Assembly: GCA_012511615.1 (NCBI GenBank)
Contig: JAAZFS010000181.1
Coordinates: 1 to 13,318, forward strand
Length of the DNA stretch: 13,318 nucleotides
Reading direction: 5' to 3'
Source: Elusimicrobiota bacterium
Lineage (GTDB): Bacteria > CG03 > SLGR01
Part shown: piece after piece, positions 13,063-13,318 of the stretch
Position numbering within the stretch: the first letter of the stretch is position 1
Layout: every line of letters starts with the position of its first letter
The notes under the pieces: model-generated
The model's input: only the letters and a program-made list of their open reading frames with translations
The model's database searches: none
What the model was told of the DNA's origin: nothing
Made by a program: the position numbers and the translations under genes

Positions 13063-13318
13063 CCCTGACTTAAATAAAATAACAAAACAAGAGCAAGACC
13101 TCGATGACAATTGGATCAGAGTGGGTATGAACACTTGTGGAATCGCCGCAGGTGCTGATGATATTTATGAATATTTTAAGACAAGAATTGAGAAAGGCTC
13201 CCTTAAAGTCCGCTTAAGAAAATGTGGTTGCCTTGGTGCCTGCTATGCTGAACCTCTAGTTGAGGTAAAAGTAAAGGGAATGCCGACTATTGTTTATGGT
13301 AATGTTACGGAAAAAATA
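13055..13318 (+). CDS. NuoF-like subunit, N-terminal part only (cut by window end)
   Basis: 88 codons are visible from the ATG at 13055. After about 20 polar residues comes a thioredoxin-like ferredoxin domain: IRVGMNTCGIAAGADDIYEY with Cys28, then LRKCGCLGACYAEPLVEV with Cys57, Cys59 and Cys63, and GMPTIVYGNVTEKI. A domain like this precedes the flavin- and NAD-binding NuoF core in HydB/HndC-type subunits of NAD(P)-dependent and bifurcating hydrogenases and related formate dehydrogenases, whereas respiratory complex I NuoF lacks it. That favours a soluble hydrogenase-type complex with the NuoE gene just upstream. The FMN, NAD and [4Fe-4S] motifs lie outside the window and cannot be checked. 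Confidence 0.8.
   Translation, partial: MNNPDLNKITKQEQDLDDNWIRVGMNTCGIAAGADDIYEYFKTRIEKGSLKVRLRKCGCLGACYAEPLVEVKVKGMPTIVYGNVTEKI

Noticed and set aside
1..13318. Mobile element or defence system
   Set aside because: No transposase, integrase, terminal repeats, toxin-antitoxin pair or nuclease is present; the small HTH gene alone does not indicate one.

Overview
The window is AT-rich DNA from a diderm (two-membrane), probably anaerobic bacterium. The clues are an inner-membrane ABC transporter with a LolA-like outer-membrane lipoprotein carrier, an exported protein that looks like an outer-membrane barrel ending in Phe, a lipoprotein with a relaxed lipobox, a cobalamin-type radical SAM enzyme, and the start of a NuoE/NuoF-like module of the kind found in NAD-linked or bifurcating hydrogenases. 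A spirochaete or another anaerobic diderm lineage fits, but no rRNA or other marker here settles it. The genetic code looks standard: the LolD-like gene and one permease end at TGA in ATGA overlaps.

Positions 1-4371: a tightly packed minus-strand operon runs LolD-like ATPase (3901-3212), FtsX-type permease (3215-1968), FtsX-type permease (1961-702) and LolA-like carrier (690 to beyond position 1). The carrier reading frame holds one in-frame TGA at 160-162, after which family-like sequence continues without further stops to the window edge. A short hairpin at 121-153 has roughly the geometry of a bacterial SECIS element. The gene is therefore either a selenoprotein candidate or a gene with a late nonsense mutation. 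Upstream of the ATPase are a possible 24-codon leader ORF with a strong ribosome binding site, three copies of the 8-mer TGTCTTGA, and a divergent gene for a tiny helix-turn-helix protein.

Positions 4425-6295: a two-gene minus-strand unit (exported protein, then lipoprotein) lies behind a promoter with consensus -35 and -10 boxes. Neither product is assignable. A 541-bp gene-free stretch with several dyads and repeats follows, then glgA, a GT5 glycogen synthase, on the plus strand (6773-8239).

Positions 8419-10238: a minus-strand pair encodes a degenerate receiver-PilZ fusion and an exported FlgT-like/beta-barrel protein. It has a promoter with a perfect TATAAT and a hairpin just after the last stop.

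Positions 10345-13318: on the plus strand are a B12-binding-type radical SAM protein; a small DUF4870/Tic20-like membrane protein behind a near-consensus promoter whose -10 box lies inside a dyad; then a NuoE-like [2Fe-2S] subunit overlapping a NuoF-like subunit cut by the window end. A perfect 14-bp palindrome lies upstream of the NuoE gene.

The strongest candidate for something undescribed is the in-frame TGA in the LolA-like carrier. The rest is recognisable families plus unexplained regulatory structure.
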